Part shown: piece by piece, positions 51,872-58,840 of the stretch
Layout of the letters: each line of letters begins with the position of its first letter
Numbering within the stretch: position 1 is the stretch's first letter
Assembly (NCBI GenBank): GCA_035249985.1
Contig: DATFFP010000036.1
Span: 1 to 58,840, forward strand
Origin: JAICNG01 sp035249985
Lineage (GTDB): Bacteria; Gemmatimonadota; Gemmatimonadetes; Gemmatimonadales; Gemmatimonadaceae
DNA length: 58,840 nt
Direction of reading: 5' to 3'
Notes under the pieces: model-generated
What the model was told of the DNA's origin: nothing
What the model saw: the letters and a program-made list of their open reading frames with translations, nothing else
Database searches by the model: none
Translations under genes and position numbers: made by a program

Positions 51872-52657
51872 ATGAAGCGCTTCGAGCTAGTCCTCCTTTC
51901 GATAGTGATCGCGATGATCGGCTTCGTGGCCACCCAGGCGGTGAGCGCGTCCCGGATCACCGCGACCACGGAGAGCGCTGAGCTGGAGCTCACCACGGTC
52001 GAGCGACCCGCGAAAGTGGCGCGTCCCGTACGTCGAACCGGATTGGCCGCGGTCGTTGCCGGTGATGTGGCCCCGGCGCCCGCCCGAGACAACGAAGAGA
52101 TCTGGCGCCGCATTCGCGAAAACGCCGCCGGTACCTATATCCATGAAATTCTGGTCGAGCGCGATTCCTCGCTCGCCCGCTGGCCGGAGCGCCGCGTCAA
52201 CCCACTTCGAGTCTGGGTCGGCACCGGAATCGGCCTGAAGAACTGGGATTCCACGCACGTGCGTCGCGTTCGCGATGCCTTCTCGGAATGGTCCTCATCG
52301 GGGATTCCGGTGCGGTTCACCTTCGTCACCGACTCGGCGGACGCCGACATCCACGTGACGTGGACCGAGCAGTTCACCGATGCGATCAGCGGTAAGACGC
52401 TGTGGGCGCGCGACCGCCATTGGTGGATCGTCAACGGCACGATCACGATCGCCCTGCATCACAACGGTGGCGAGGTGCTCGACGGCAGTGCGATAAAGGC
52501 GATCGCACTCCATGAGGTCGGCCACCTCCTCGGTCTCGACCACACGATGGACACCACGAACATCATGACGCCGAAGGTTCGGGTGCGCTCGTTGTCGGAG
52601 GCCGACCGGGCGACGCTGCGACTGCTCTACTCGCTGCCGCCGGGATCGTTGAAGTAG
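51872..52657 (+). CDS. Matrixin-type zinc metalloprotease (M10-like), secreted
   Basis: A 261-residue exported protease. The N-terminal hydrophobic stretch (7-25) is a signal or anchor. The catalytic motif HEVGHLLGLDH gives His214, Glu215, His218 and His224, and the Met-turn is Met232 (NIMTPKV), which together define metzincins. The rest of the domain (about 108-260) matches small bacterial matrixins. Residues 30-105 could be a propeptide, but no cysteine switch is visible. It ends just before a large hairpin array. Confidence 0.9.
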   Translation: MKRFELVLLSIVIAMIGFVATQAVSASRITATTESAELELTTVERPAKVARPVRRTGLAAVVAGDVAPAPARDNEEIWRRIRENAAGTYIHEILVERDSSLARWPERRVNPLRVWVGTGIGLKNWDSTHVRRVRDAFSEWSSSGIPVRFTFVTDSADADIHVTWTEQFTDAISGKTLWARDRHWWIVNGTITIALHHNGGEVLDGSAIKAIALHEVGHLLGLDHTMDTTNIMTPKVRVRSLSEADRATLRLLYSLPPGSLK

Positions 52658-52661
52658 CAGA

Positions 52662-52752
52662 AGCGCTGGAAAAAGCGCTGAGGGCGCTGGAGTAGCGCTG
52701 AGGGACAATCCCCAGCGCTTCTCCAGCGCCCTCAGCGCTTTTCCAGCGCCTG
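52662..52752. repeat. Near-perfect inverted repeat of AGCGCTG units
   Basis: Left arm 52662-52704 has four copies of GCGCTG(G/A) and right arm 52710-52750 has the complement in the same order, leaving about 40 paired bases and a 5-base loop (ACAAT). It starts 5 bases after the protease stop and ends 30 bases before the next start. It is the most compact of the eight arrays and should fold as one long stem in RNA or as a cruciform in DNA. Confidence 0.85.
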
Positions 52753-52784
52753 TTCTCGTTCGCTTTTTGCACTTCGCGCCGCGC

Positions 52785-53699
52785 ATGTCCGATTCCTACG
52801 ATGTCACCATCGTGGGCGGCGGCCCGGCCGGGCTCACCGCCGCCCTTTTTCTCGCGCGCTATCTCCACTCAGTCGTGCTGGTCGATTCGCGCGATCCACG
52901 CAACTGGGAAGCGCGCGGAATCAACGGCTACCTCGGCCTGCACGGCATCACGCCGCCGGAGTTGCGCGAGCGCGGCCGCGCCGAGGCCGCGCGTTACGGT
53001 GCCGAGCTGGTCGATGGGTGCGTGAGCACCATTCGGCAGGAAGGCGAGGATCGCTTCGTCACCCTGCTCGAGGGTGGCCAGACGTTCGCATCGAAGCGGC
53101 TCCTGCTCGCGATTGGCATCAAGGATGTGTGGCCGCAGATTCCCGGGCTCGACCGCTGCTACGGTCAGACGGTTCATCACTGCCCCGATTGCGATGGACG
53201 CGAGTCACGCGACAAGTGCACGGTGGTGATCGCGTCCGGTCGCAGTGCGGCCGGGATGGCGTTCTCGCTCACCACGTGGACGCGCGACATCACGATCTGC
53301 ACGAATGGAAAGCCGGCCGGTATCGAGCCGGCGGTGCGTGCGAAGCTCGACGCGCTGGGGATTCGCGTCGTCGAGCAGCCGATCGTTCGCCTGGAGTCAG
53401 AGGGGGCCGAGGTGCGCGCGCTCACGCTGGAGGACGAGAGCGTGCTCCACTGCGAGCGCGTCTTCTTCGCGATCGGCCATTACCCGGCGGACGACCTGGG
53501 CGTGCAGCTCGGCTGCAAGCGAGATGACGAAGGACTTATCGTCGTCGACGACAAGTATCGCACCTCGGTGCGCAACGTCTTCGCGGCGGGTGACATCACG
53601 CCGGGCCCGCACCTGGCGATCGCTGCGGCAGGAGGTGGCGCGGTCGCGGCGCTGGCGATTCATGCTTCCCTGGTTCCCGACGAGCGAAAGCTGGATTGA
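52785..53699 (+). CDS. Thioredoxin-reductase-like FAD/NAD(P) oxidoreductase
   Basis: A 304-residue flavoprotein. FAD motif VGGGPAGLTAALFLAR is at the N-terminus, and the NAD(P) region is VIASGRSAAGMAFSL. A CPDC pair (HHCPDCDGRE) stands where thioredoxin reductases have CxxC, so thiol chemistry is possible. The second FAD motif is VRNVFAAGDITPGPHLAIAAAGGGAVAA. The NAD(P) glycine motif GxGxxA is altered to ASGRSA, unlike typical TrxB, so the cofactor partner is unclear. ATG 52785 is preferred over TTG 52767. A convergent hairpin array follows. Confidence 0.88.
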   Translation: MSDSYDVTIVGGGPAGLTAALFLARYLHSVVLVDSRDPRNWEARGINGYLGLHGITPPELRERGRAEAARYGAELVDGCVSTIRQEGEDRFVTLLEGGQTFASKRLLLAIGIKDVWPQIPGLDRCYGQTVHHCPDCDGRESRDKCTVVIASGRSAAGMAFSLTTWTRDITICTNGKPAGIEPAVRAKLDALGIRVVEQPIVRLESEGAEVRALTLEDESVLHCERVFFAIGHYPADDLGVQLGCKRDDEGLIVVDDKYRTSVRNVFAAGDITPGPHLAIAAAGGGAVAALAIHASLVPDERKLD

Positions 53700-53707
53700 G
53701 AAAGATC

Positions 53708-53830
53708 AGGGGTCAGGAGTCAGGGATGAGGGGGTGTCAGGGTGAAGGTTCGAGGAGAAGCAGCCGCGCAACTCCTGGAACCTCTTCCCAGACACCCCCT
53801 GACTCCTGACTCCTGACTCCTGACCCCTCG
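53708..53830. repeat. Inverted array of GTCAGGA units between convergent genes
   Basis: The left arm (53708-53741) carries GGGGTCAGGAGTCAGGG and GGGGGTGTC; the right arm (53791-53828) carries GACACCCCCTGACTCC followed by three more TGACTCC/TGACCCC units. An inner stem GGTTCGAGGAG with CTCCTGGAACC (10 of 11) continues the pairing. The array fills the gap between the reductase stop and the stop of the PDZ gene. Confidence 0.85.
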
Positions 53831-53849
53831 ACAGCGCTTCTCGCTGTCG

Positions 53850-54977
53850 TCACCACCGCAACACCACCATCTTCCGCTCCCCGTCCCGGAGACGTTCCAG
53901 CCGCACCTCGTCCTTCTCGGAACGACCCATGGCGCGAATGAGAGCCGTCACCGAGCGCAGCTCGCGGCCATCGACGGTGAGCAGCACGTCGCCCCGATGA
54001 ATGCCGGCGCGCGCGGCTGGCGTCCCTGGACCGACCCGGATGACCAGGAGACCGTAATCGACGCCGTAGGGCTTTCCCAGCACGTCATCGAGCGCAACCA
54101 TGTCGGCGCCCGCGGTGGCGGTCACTGGGCCGAACGCGCCGAATGCACTGAACGGCGGGAGCGGAGTAGGGGTCGCTCCCGGCGTCGGCGCAACCGGCGC
54201 CGTGGCCGGCACCGTTCCCATCTCGGGCGTTTCGACCACGATCACGCCCGCCGGAAACTCGGGAGTGGAGGGACGCGGGGCTCGCTGCCGCACCGTAGAC
54301 CGCGGCCGCGGCTCGACCCTGACGTCGACCGAGCGCGTACGATTCGCGCGGTTCAGACGAACGGTCACGGTATTCCCCGGCCGCAGCACGGTGTTCATCG
54401 GAATCTTCCCCGCACGCAGATCCTTGCCGTCGAAGGCGAGAATCATGTCACCGACCTGGATTCCCGCACGTTCGGCGGGCGATGCGCGCTCCACCGCTTC
54501 GACGTGGGGATAGTCCTGGAACGTCCAGAGCGCCTCGCCGTGCTTCGCACTCTCGACGTTGACGTTCGCGGACCAGAGCACGCCGATGTAGCCGTCCATG
54601 TCCTGCGTCAGCCACTGGTTCGCCGGCGGGACGGTCGCGACGACGGTGGACCGGACCCGCTCACCGAAGGACTGAAGCTGTGCGGCCTGGCGCGCGTGCG
54701 CGCGGGAGAGCTGCTCGATCGCGCGCTCCATGCGTTCGTTGAGGCGTCGCCTCGCGGCAGTGTCGACCGCCGCTCGAGTCGACGCCAGCTGCCGCTCGAT
54801 CGTCGCGATTTCCCTGGCGGCGCGCTCGATCTCCTGCTGGTAGCGGCGAACCGCCCGGTCGCGATCCTCCGCCTCGCAGGGATTGCACTTCTCCTGCGCG
54901 GCGGCTCCGACGGGGACGAAGACCCCACCCGTCACCATTGCGATCGCGATCGCGGCCAGCGAGTTCCGTGTCATCAC
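53850..54977 (-). CDS. Secreted protein with two PDZ domains
   Basis: A 375-residue exported protein: signal peptide to about residue 28 (ends VGAAAQ), a CNPC pair at 31-34, a coiled coil at about 40-110, a first PDZ domain at about 150-215 (VERASPAERAGIQVGDMILAFDG), a proline-rich linker and a second PDZ domain at about 300-370 (VGPGTPAARAGIHRGDVLLTVDG). No protease domain is present. It sits in the ECF sigma operon after the anti-sigma gene, so it may help transmit or respond to envelope stress. Confidence 0.88.
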   Translation of the reverse strand: MMTRNSLAAIAIAMVTGGVFVPVGAAAQEKCNPCEAEDRDRAVRRYQQEIERAAREIATIERQLASTRAAVDTAARRRLNERMERAIEQLSRAHARQAAQLQSFGERVRSTVVATVPPANQWLTQDMDGYIGVLWSANVNVESAKHGEALWTFQDYPHVEAVERASPAERAGIQVGDMILAFDGKDLRAGKIPMNTVLRPGNTVTVRLNRANRTRSVDVRVEPRPRSTVRQRAPRPSTPEFPAGVIVVETPEMGTVPATAPVAPTPGATPTPLPPFSAFGAFGPVTATAGADMVALDDVLGKPYGVDYGLLVIRVGPGTPAARAGIHRGDVLLTVDGRELRSVTALIRAMGRSEKDEVRLERLRDGERKMVVLRW

Positions 54978-54985
54978 TTCGTTCC

Positions 54986-55714
54986 TCAGAAGCCTCCCAG
55001 CTGAACGCTTTCGGGCAGCTTCTCTCCGAGCTGTCGAAGTGTCGCGTCCCGTGCGCCAAGCGTGGTCAGATAGTAACGGTTCATCAAGGGATCCTGCGGC
55101 GCCTGCTGTACCGCATCGAGCGCGACACCAGCCATTTCATCCAGCGCGGCCAGTCTCGCGCGATAGATCTCGGGATCATCCGCCGTGCGTGCGACGGTGT
55201 CCTGCCCGGCCAGATACATCATCGCCAGGCGATAGTCACGCTCGGCCCGCGCCAGCACGGAGATCGCTTCCGCCGGCGAGCTGAAGGCAACCGACGTGTC
55301 CGTATCCGAGGCGAGGCGGCTGTTCGCTGTCTGCTGAGCCGCTGCCGACGTCTCGCCCGACGCGGCGACTGTCATCCGGCCGATGTGCATTCCGCCGGCG
55401 AGAATGACGACCGCCGCGGCGGCCTGAACCCACCAGGGAGACCGGACACCACCACCACCGGTTCCACCACCACGAGCGGCGGACGACGGCGTGGCGCGCA
55501 ACAGTCCTTCAGCGCGCAGCGATTCAGCGAGCGTGTCCCAGCTCGCGAGCGGTGCGGAAAGCGCTTCACGCTCCTGCCAGGCGAGCATGAGCAGGCGGCG
55601 ATGCGCCGCGATCTCGTGCGCGCACGACGAGCATGAAGAAAGGTGCGTCGCCTCGGCCGCGGTCGGCTCGCCATCGGCGAGTGCGGCCAGGCGTTCAGGA
55701 TGCAGGTGCGACAT
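54986..55714 (-). CDS. Anti-sigma factor with zinc-finger and one membrane helix
   Basis: A 242-residue single-pass protein. The cytoplasmic N-terminus carries the ZAS-type motif H24-x3-C28-x2-C31 (THLSSCSSC) that holds ECF sigma factors. A low-complexity glycine linker leads to a membrane helix at about 109-126 (VQAAAAVVILAGGMHIG), followed by a helical periplasmic domain. Its start at 55714 lies 20 bases inside the sigma-factor gene, which is typical for coupled sigma/anti-sigma pairs. Confidence 0.9.
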   Translation of the reverse strand: MSHLHPERLAALADGEPTAAEATHLSSCSSCAHEIAAHRRLLMLAWQEREALSAPLASWDTLAESLRAEGLLRATPSSAARGGGTGGGGVRSPWWVQAAAAVVILAGGMHIGRMTVAASGETSAAAQQTANSRLASDTDTSVAFSSPAEAISVLARAERDYRLAMMYLAGQDTVARTADDPEIYRARLAALDEMAGVALDAVQQAPQDPLMNRYYLTTLGARDATLRQLGEKLPESVQLGGF

Positions 55715-56267
55715 GGGCTCGACTCGTTGCCGGCAGGTGATCGACCAAATGCGCGAGCAGCCGGCGAAGCTTCGCGCGTGCCTTGAACAGTTGGGACTTC
55801 GACGCGCCCGGTGTAATGCCGAGCTCACGTGCGATGTCCTCGTGGGTGTAGCCCTCGACATCGTGCAGCAGGAATACCGTACGCGCACCGTCCGGAAGCT
55901 TGCGCGCCGCCTCCTCGATCGAGGCGGCGACGAACGACCGGTCCGAATCCATCTCGACCGACACGCTGTCCTCCTCGATATCCATTTCCACTTTCGCCAG
56001 GCGCCGCACCTTGCGCAGCGCGTTCAATGTTCGGTTGACGGCGATGCGGTGGGCCCACGTGCCGAACTGAGCATCACCACGGTAGGTCTTCAGTGCCCGG
56101 AAGATCTGAATCCACACGTCCTGCGCGATGTCCGCCGCCAGATCCGGATCCCCGGCCAGCCGTTTGACGACCGCGTCGATGCGCGGCGCATACTGCGACC
56201 AGAGCTGTCGCAATGCCCGCTCGTCGCCATCGATGGCGCGCCGTATCAGCAGCTGATCCGATTCCAT
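55695..56267 (-). CDS. ECF RNA polymerase sigma factor
   Basis: A 190-residue group-4 sigma factor. Region 2 is ADIAQDVWIQIFRALKTYRGDAQFGTWAHRIAVNRTLNALRK; region 4 is LPDGARTVFLLHDVEGYTHEDIARELGITPGASKSQLFKARAKLR. ATG 56267 begins MESDQLLIRRAIDGDERAL, the normal start of region 2. It heads the operon sigma, anti-sigma, PDZ protein. The dyads upstream could be its own promoter region or the site of another regulator. Confidence 0.94.
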   Translation of the reverse strand: MESDQLLIRRAIDGDERALRQLWSQYAPRIDAVVKRLAGDPDLAADIAQDVWIQIFRALKTYRGDAQFGTWAHRIAVNRTLNALRKVRRLAKVEMDIEEDSVSVEMDSDRSFVAASIEEAARKLPDGARTVFLLHDVEGYTHEDIARELGITPGASKSQLFKARAKLRRLLAHLVDHLPATSRAHVAPAS

Positions 56268-56357
56268 GCCGTCTTCTCTGCGGGATGAGTCACGAGGACT
56301 TGGTATGAGGGTTGCCTTTTCCAGGCGACGAACGGATTTGGCGGTGCTGGAGGGGAG

Positions 56358-56409
56358 GAACGGCCGTTCATTTTGTGGCATGTTGCAGGGTGACCGCAAC
56401 ATAGGTCAC
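56358..56409. promoter_or_regulatory. Interlocked palindromes in the sigma-factor/hydrolase divergent region
   Basis: Three dyads lie together: GAACGGCCGTTC (56358-56369, perfect); TGTTGC-N9-GCAACA (56381-56401); and GTGACC-N8-GGTCAC (56390-56409), which overlaps the second. Read toward the sigma gene, TGCAACA could belong to an ECF-type -35 element. The spacing suggests a regulated divergent promoter. Confidence 0.5.
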
Positions 56410-56490
56410 TCGTCTCTCAAATGAGCCGGCTGCAGCGGGTTGGAGCAAGTGCAGCGGCTTCCCTTCGGTCGTCCGGTTCGCCCACGGAGG

Positions 56491-56514
56491 GCCCGCCCGG
56501 AACATAGGGCGGGC
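56491..56514. other. Strong GC hairpin in the leader of the serine hydrolase gene
   Basis: GCCCGCCC and GGGCGGGC pair perfectly over 8 bases around GGAACATA. No T-run follows, so it is not a standard terminator. It lies 31 bases upstream of the chosen start and could affect translation or mRNA stability. Confidence 0.5.
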
Positions 56515-56544
56515 TTCGCTTGTATCTCATGTGATATCAAGCGG

Positions 56545-57936
56545 ATGGCAGTTTCCCGACAGGGCCGCCAAGAACCGCTCGAGTCCCGTAACCTACGGAG
56601 CCACGACGTGCTGGTTTCCCTGCTCGCGGCAATCGTGTTTGGCTTTGGCGACGGCCTGCCCGGAAAGCATCCGGCGGCCGTAGGCATGTCCGCCAAACGC
56701 CTCGCGGCGATCGATCGCGTGGTGGGTCGTGGCATTCGCGCCGGTGGCTTCCCGGGAGCATCCGTCATCGTCGGGCGCCGCGGAGCCGCGGTCTTCTCCA
56801 AGGGCTACGGCCGCCTCGGCTGGGCGAAGGACGCGTCGCGCGTGGACCCGGATGCGACGATCTACGATCTCGCGTCGCTGACGAAGGTCATTGGGACCAC
56901 GACCGCGGTCATGATCCTGTACGACGAAGGCCGCGTCTCCCTCGACGCACGTGTCGTCGAATATCTGCCGGCGTTCACGGGTGGCTGGAAGGACTCGATC
57001 ACCATTCGCCAGCTGCTGACGCACCGCTCGGGCCTTCCCGCGAGCCGCGATCTCTGGAAGCTCGCGACGAATCCGCAGGAGGCGCGGCTCGGTGTCGTCG
57101 ACGCCACACTTCAGTGCCGTCCTGGTGTCTGCTTCGAGTATTCCGACCTCGGCATGGTGCTGCTTGGCATGGTCGTCGAGAACGTCAGTGGCTTCGGTCT
57201 CGACCGCTTCCTCGTCGACCGCGTGTTCCATCCGCTCGGAATGACGTCGACCTTCTTCCGGCCCGCCGATTCGCTGCGGGCGCGCATTGCGCCGACGGAC
57301 GTGAACCCGCCCCGCGGGTATCCGCTGCGTGGTGAGGTGGCGGACGAGAACGCCTACGCACTCGGCGGAATTGCCGGACATGCCGGCCTGTTCTCGACCG
57401 CCAGCGACATCTCCGTTTTCGCGCAGATGATGCTCAATGGCGGCGAGTACAACGGCGTTCGCATCGTCGCCGACTCGACGATCGCGCTGTTCACGCGTCG
57501 TACCGCCGGCACGCGCGCGTTAGGCTGGGACACCGCGGAGGACAACGGCGGCGGCTCTGGCCAGTACCTCAGCGGCCGCTCGTACGGCCACACTGGCTAT
57601 ACGGGCACGTCGCTCTGGATCGACCCCGACCGGGAGATGTTCGTCGTGCTCCTCACGAACCGCGTGCATGCGGCGCGCGCGCGTCGTCCGGCGAAGGTGA
57701 TCTCGGACGTTCGCGCCGACGTTTCGGATCTCGCGGCGCTCTCGGTGACCGACGACCCGCAGCACGTGCTCGCGATGCCGCGCTCGTTCCGCGCCGACAA
57801 GGCCTCGGGGTGGAATCGCCCGACGCGCGTGCAACGCTCGAAGTCGTCGAAGAACCGCCGCGGGGCCCGCCGCGTCACGACGAAGAAGGTCGTCAAGGCG
57901 CCGGCGAAGAAGCCGGCGGCGAAGTCAGGGTCGTAG
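56545..57936 (+). CDS. Beta-lactamase-like serine hydrolase with lysine-rich tail
   Basis: A 463-residue class-C/PBP-like hydrolase. The SxxK motif is SLTK (ASLTKVIGTT), the second motif is YSD (FEYSDLGMVLLG), a Tyr-Ser-Asp variant of YxN, and the third is HTG (GHTGYTGTSLW), so the active centre looks complete. A hydrophobic stretch near residue 20 (VLVSLLAAIVFGF) is probably an export signal or anchor. Relatives act as esterases or D-aminopeptidases, and some sit in peptidoglycan recycling clusters. The last 35 residues are lysine- and arginine-rich, with APAKKPAAKSGS repeats like histone H1 tails. The start could also lie at a GTG further on. Confidence 0.86.
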   Translation: MAVSRQGRQEPLESRNLRSHDVLVSLLAAIVFGFGDGLPGKHPAAVGMSAKRLAAIDRVVGRGIRAGGFPGASVIVGRRGAAVFSKGYGRLGWAKDASRVDPDATIYDLASLTKVIGTTTAVMILYDEGRVSLDARVVEYLPAFTGGWKDSITIRQLLTHRSGLPASRDLWKLATNPQEARLGVVDATLQCRPGVCFEYSDLGMVLLGMVVENVSGFGLDRFLVDRVFHPLGMTSTFFRPADSLRARIAPTDVNPPRGYPLRGEVADENAYALGGIAGHAGLFSTASDISVFAQMMLNGGEYNGVRIVADSTIALFTRRTAGTRALGWDTAEDNGGGSGQYLSGRSYGHTGYTGTSLWIDPDREMFVVLLTNRVHAARARRPAKVISDVRADVSDLAALSVTDDPQHVLAMPRSFRADKASGWNRPTRVQRSKSSKNRRGARRVTTKKVVKAPAKKPAAKSGS

Positions 57937-58010
57937 GCGTCACGCTCCGCGCGCTACGCGCGGACAACGGATCCGCTCGCTCGCTCCCTGACGGGTTCGA
58001 CGGCGGCTAC

Positions 58011-58046
58011 GGGCGGTCCGGCGCAAGCTGGCCGCTCGGTTTTTTT
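58011..58046 (+). terminator. Rho-independent terminator of the serine hydrolase gene
   Basis: GGGCGGTC (58011-58018) pairs with GGCCGCTC (58030-58037), allowing two G-U pairs, and is followed by a run of seven T residues (58040-58046). This is the only classical T-run terminator I found in the window. Confidence 0.6.
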
Positions 58047-58051
58047 CACCT

Positions 58052-58122
58052 GAGGTCGTCGAGGTGATAGGGAACCCCGTCGCCTCTCGATCACGTCGAC
58101 ATCGTCGACCACCTCGACAACC
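58052..58122. repeat. Inverted repeat with GTCGAGGT units
   Basis: GGTCGTCGAGGTGAT (about 58054-58068) faces ACCACCTCGACAACC (about 58108-58122), 13 of 15 complementary, with further GTCGAC words between. The unit matches the arrays at 49014 and 51511. It lies directly after the terminator and 29 bases before the next start. Confidence 0.6.
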
Positions 58123-58150
58123 GCTGCACTACCGGCGATGTTGAAGAGCC

Positions 58151-58480
58151 ATGACCGACATCGATCCAACCAACGCCACCGAGCCGCTGAACGAAGAGCA
58201 GGTGAAGATGGCGCTCCGACGCGTGAAAGATCCGGAGCTGAACCTGAACATCGTCGATCTCGGGCTGGTCTACGGCATTCGCGTCGATGGCTCCAAGGTC
58301 AGCATCGACATGAGCCTGACCTCGCCGGGATGTCCATCGGGTCCTGAGATCATGACGGGCGCCGAGGAGGCAGCTCGGTCCGTTCCGGGCGTCGAGGACG
58401 TGCAGGTGAATCTGGTGTGGACGCCGTTCTGGACGCCGGATCGGATCGAGCCTCGGATTCGAGCCTATCTCGGAATCTGA
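58151..58480 (+). CDS. SufT-like iron-sulfur assembly protein (MIP18/DUF59 family)
   Basis: A 109-residue protein of the MIP18 family, which helps mature iron-sulfur proteins and includes SufT and PaaD. The conserved blocks are VKDPELNLNIVDLGLVY, a strand pair, LTSPGCPSG with the reactive cysteine, and VNLVWTPFWTP. The length and motif are typical. It stands alone; no suf operon is in the window. Confidence 0.93.
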   Translation: MTDIDPTNATEPLNEEQVKMALRRVKDPELNLNIVDLGLVYGIRVDGSKVSIDMSLTSPGCPSGPEIMTGAEEAARSVPGVEDVQVNLVWTPFWTPDRIEPRIRAYLGI

Positions 58481-58483
58481 GAT

Positions 58484-58633
<150 letters not shown>

Positions 58634-58641
58634 TTCCCGCT

Positions 58642-58840
58642 TCACCGCTTCATCGCCTCGATGAACTCCCCACCCAGGACTCCGACCTGCCATCGCCGAA
58701 GGTCCTTTACGTCCGCCAGGTCCGCCACGGTCCGAGGTTTTCGGCGCACGATCGCCTCGAGGCGATCGCGCGAGCACAAGAAGCCGGGGTCGATCACGAG
58801 CCGCTTGGCGACGTCGTCGCGCACGCGCTTGAGCCGCGAT
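58642..58840 (-). CDS. C-terminal end of an HRDC-domain protein, possibly ribonuclease D (cut by the window edge)
   Basis: An open frame of 65 residues enters from the right edge and stops at 58642. It reads SRLKRVRDDVAKRLVIDPG, then DRLEAIVRRKPRTVADLADV and ends VLGGEFIEAMKR, the pattern of a helical HRDC domain at the end of ribonuclease D. RecQ-type helicases also carry HRDC domains, so the identity is not certain. Confidence 0.6.
   Translation of the reverse strand, partial: SRLKRVRDDVAKRLVIDPGFLCSRDRLEAIVRRKPRTVADLADVKDLRRWQVGVLGGEFIEAMKR

Noticed and set aside
53708..53830. A transposon or insertion-sequence end
   Set aside because: There is no transposase, no target duplication, and the arms lie face to face with only about 50 bases between them.
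56440..56544. A longer N-terminus for the serine hydrolase beginning at 56440
   Set aside because: It would translate the GC hairpin into an arginine-rich stretch without family similarity, and would put the signal-like segment over 50 residues in.
56440..56545. A tRNA or small RNA gene around the GC hairpin
   Set aside because: Only one stem-loop is visible, with no cloverleaf, no T-arm consensus and no terminator T-run.

Overview
The window is 58.8 kb of high-GC bacterial DNA with about 50 protein genes, no rRNA or tRNA, no insertion sequence and no CRISPR array that I can see. The gene content points to a soil-type member of the Gemmatimonadota or a close relative. The clues are an ABC-2 permease fused to an M1 aminopeptidase, a membrane-anchored BTAD/TPR regulator, Tat-exported oxidoreductases, many lipoprotein or Sec-exported hydrolases and KaiC-like ATPases paired with histidine kinases. 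This taxonomic call is inference; there is no marker gene in the window.

Layout. 1-4722: end of an unknown gene, queG, a secreted subtilase and a divergent BTAD-TPR regulator. 4759-13961: an alcohol dehydrogenase pseudogene, then a long minus-strand run (two NTF2-like paralogues around a cupin/CMD protein, a type-B carboxylesterase, two aldo/keto reductases around an alpha/beta hydrolase), a LysR regulator and a Tat-exported metallo-beta-lactamase-fold protein. 14215-21354: small membrane proteins, an ABC ATPase/permease-peptidase operon behind a palindromic promoter, and a secreted beta-propeller protein. 21736-27495: two convergent KaiC modules, one with pseudo-receiver, double KaiC and GAF histidine kinase, the other with double KaiC and a pseudo-receiver histidine kinase. 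27619-32378: NamZ, an HtrA-type protease, YceI and a DHA2 drug exporter. 32533-44352: FtsH, an SDR, an ABC exporter, a HEAT-repeat protein, Ada-AlkA, a Rieske/FAD reductase, a secreted unknown and an EEP-family lipoprotein. 44336-51043: a cluster that resembles the quinone and catechol defence genes of Bacillus (MarR regulator, dioxygenase-hydrolase fusion, cupin, two DoxX proteins around a VOC dioxygenase, an LLM oxidoreductase). 51205-58840: an alpha/beta hydrolase remnant, a matrixin-type protease, a thioredoxin-reductase-like enzyme, an ECF sigma/anti-sigma/PDZ operon, a beta-lactamase-like hydrolase with a lysine-rich tail, a SufT-like protein and the end of an HRDC-domain gene.

Three signals run across genes. 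First, an octamer, GCCTAACG/CGTTAGGC, occurs 19 times by my reading, in both orientations and in several reading frames. Second, at eight places the 3' end of a gene is followed by a long inverted repeat whose arms are often built from short direct repeats, with a word that differs from place to place. Third, near-identical palindromic sites lie before the MarR gene and before yceI, 16 kb apart, which suggests one quinone-stress regulon.
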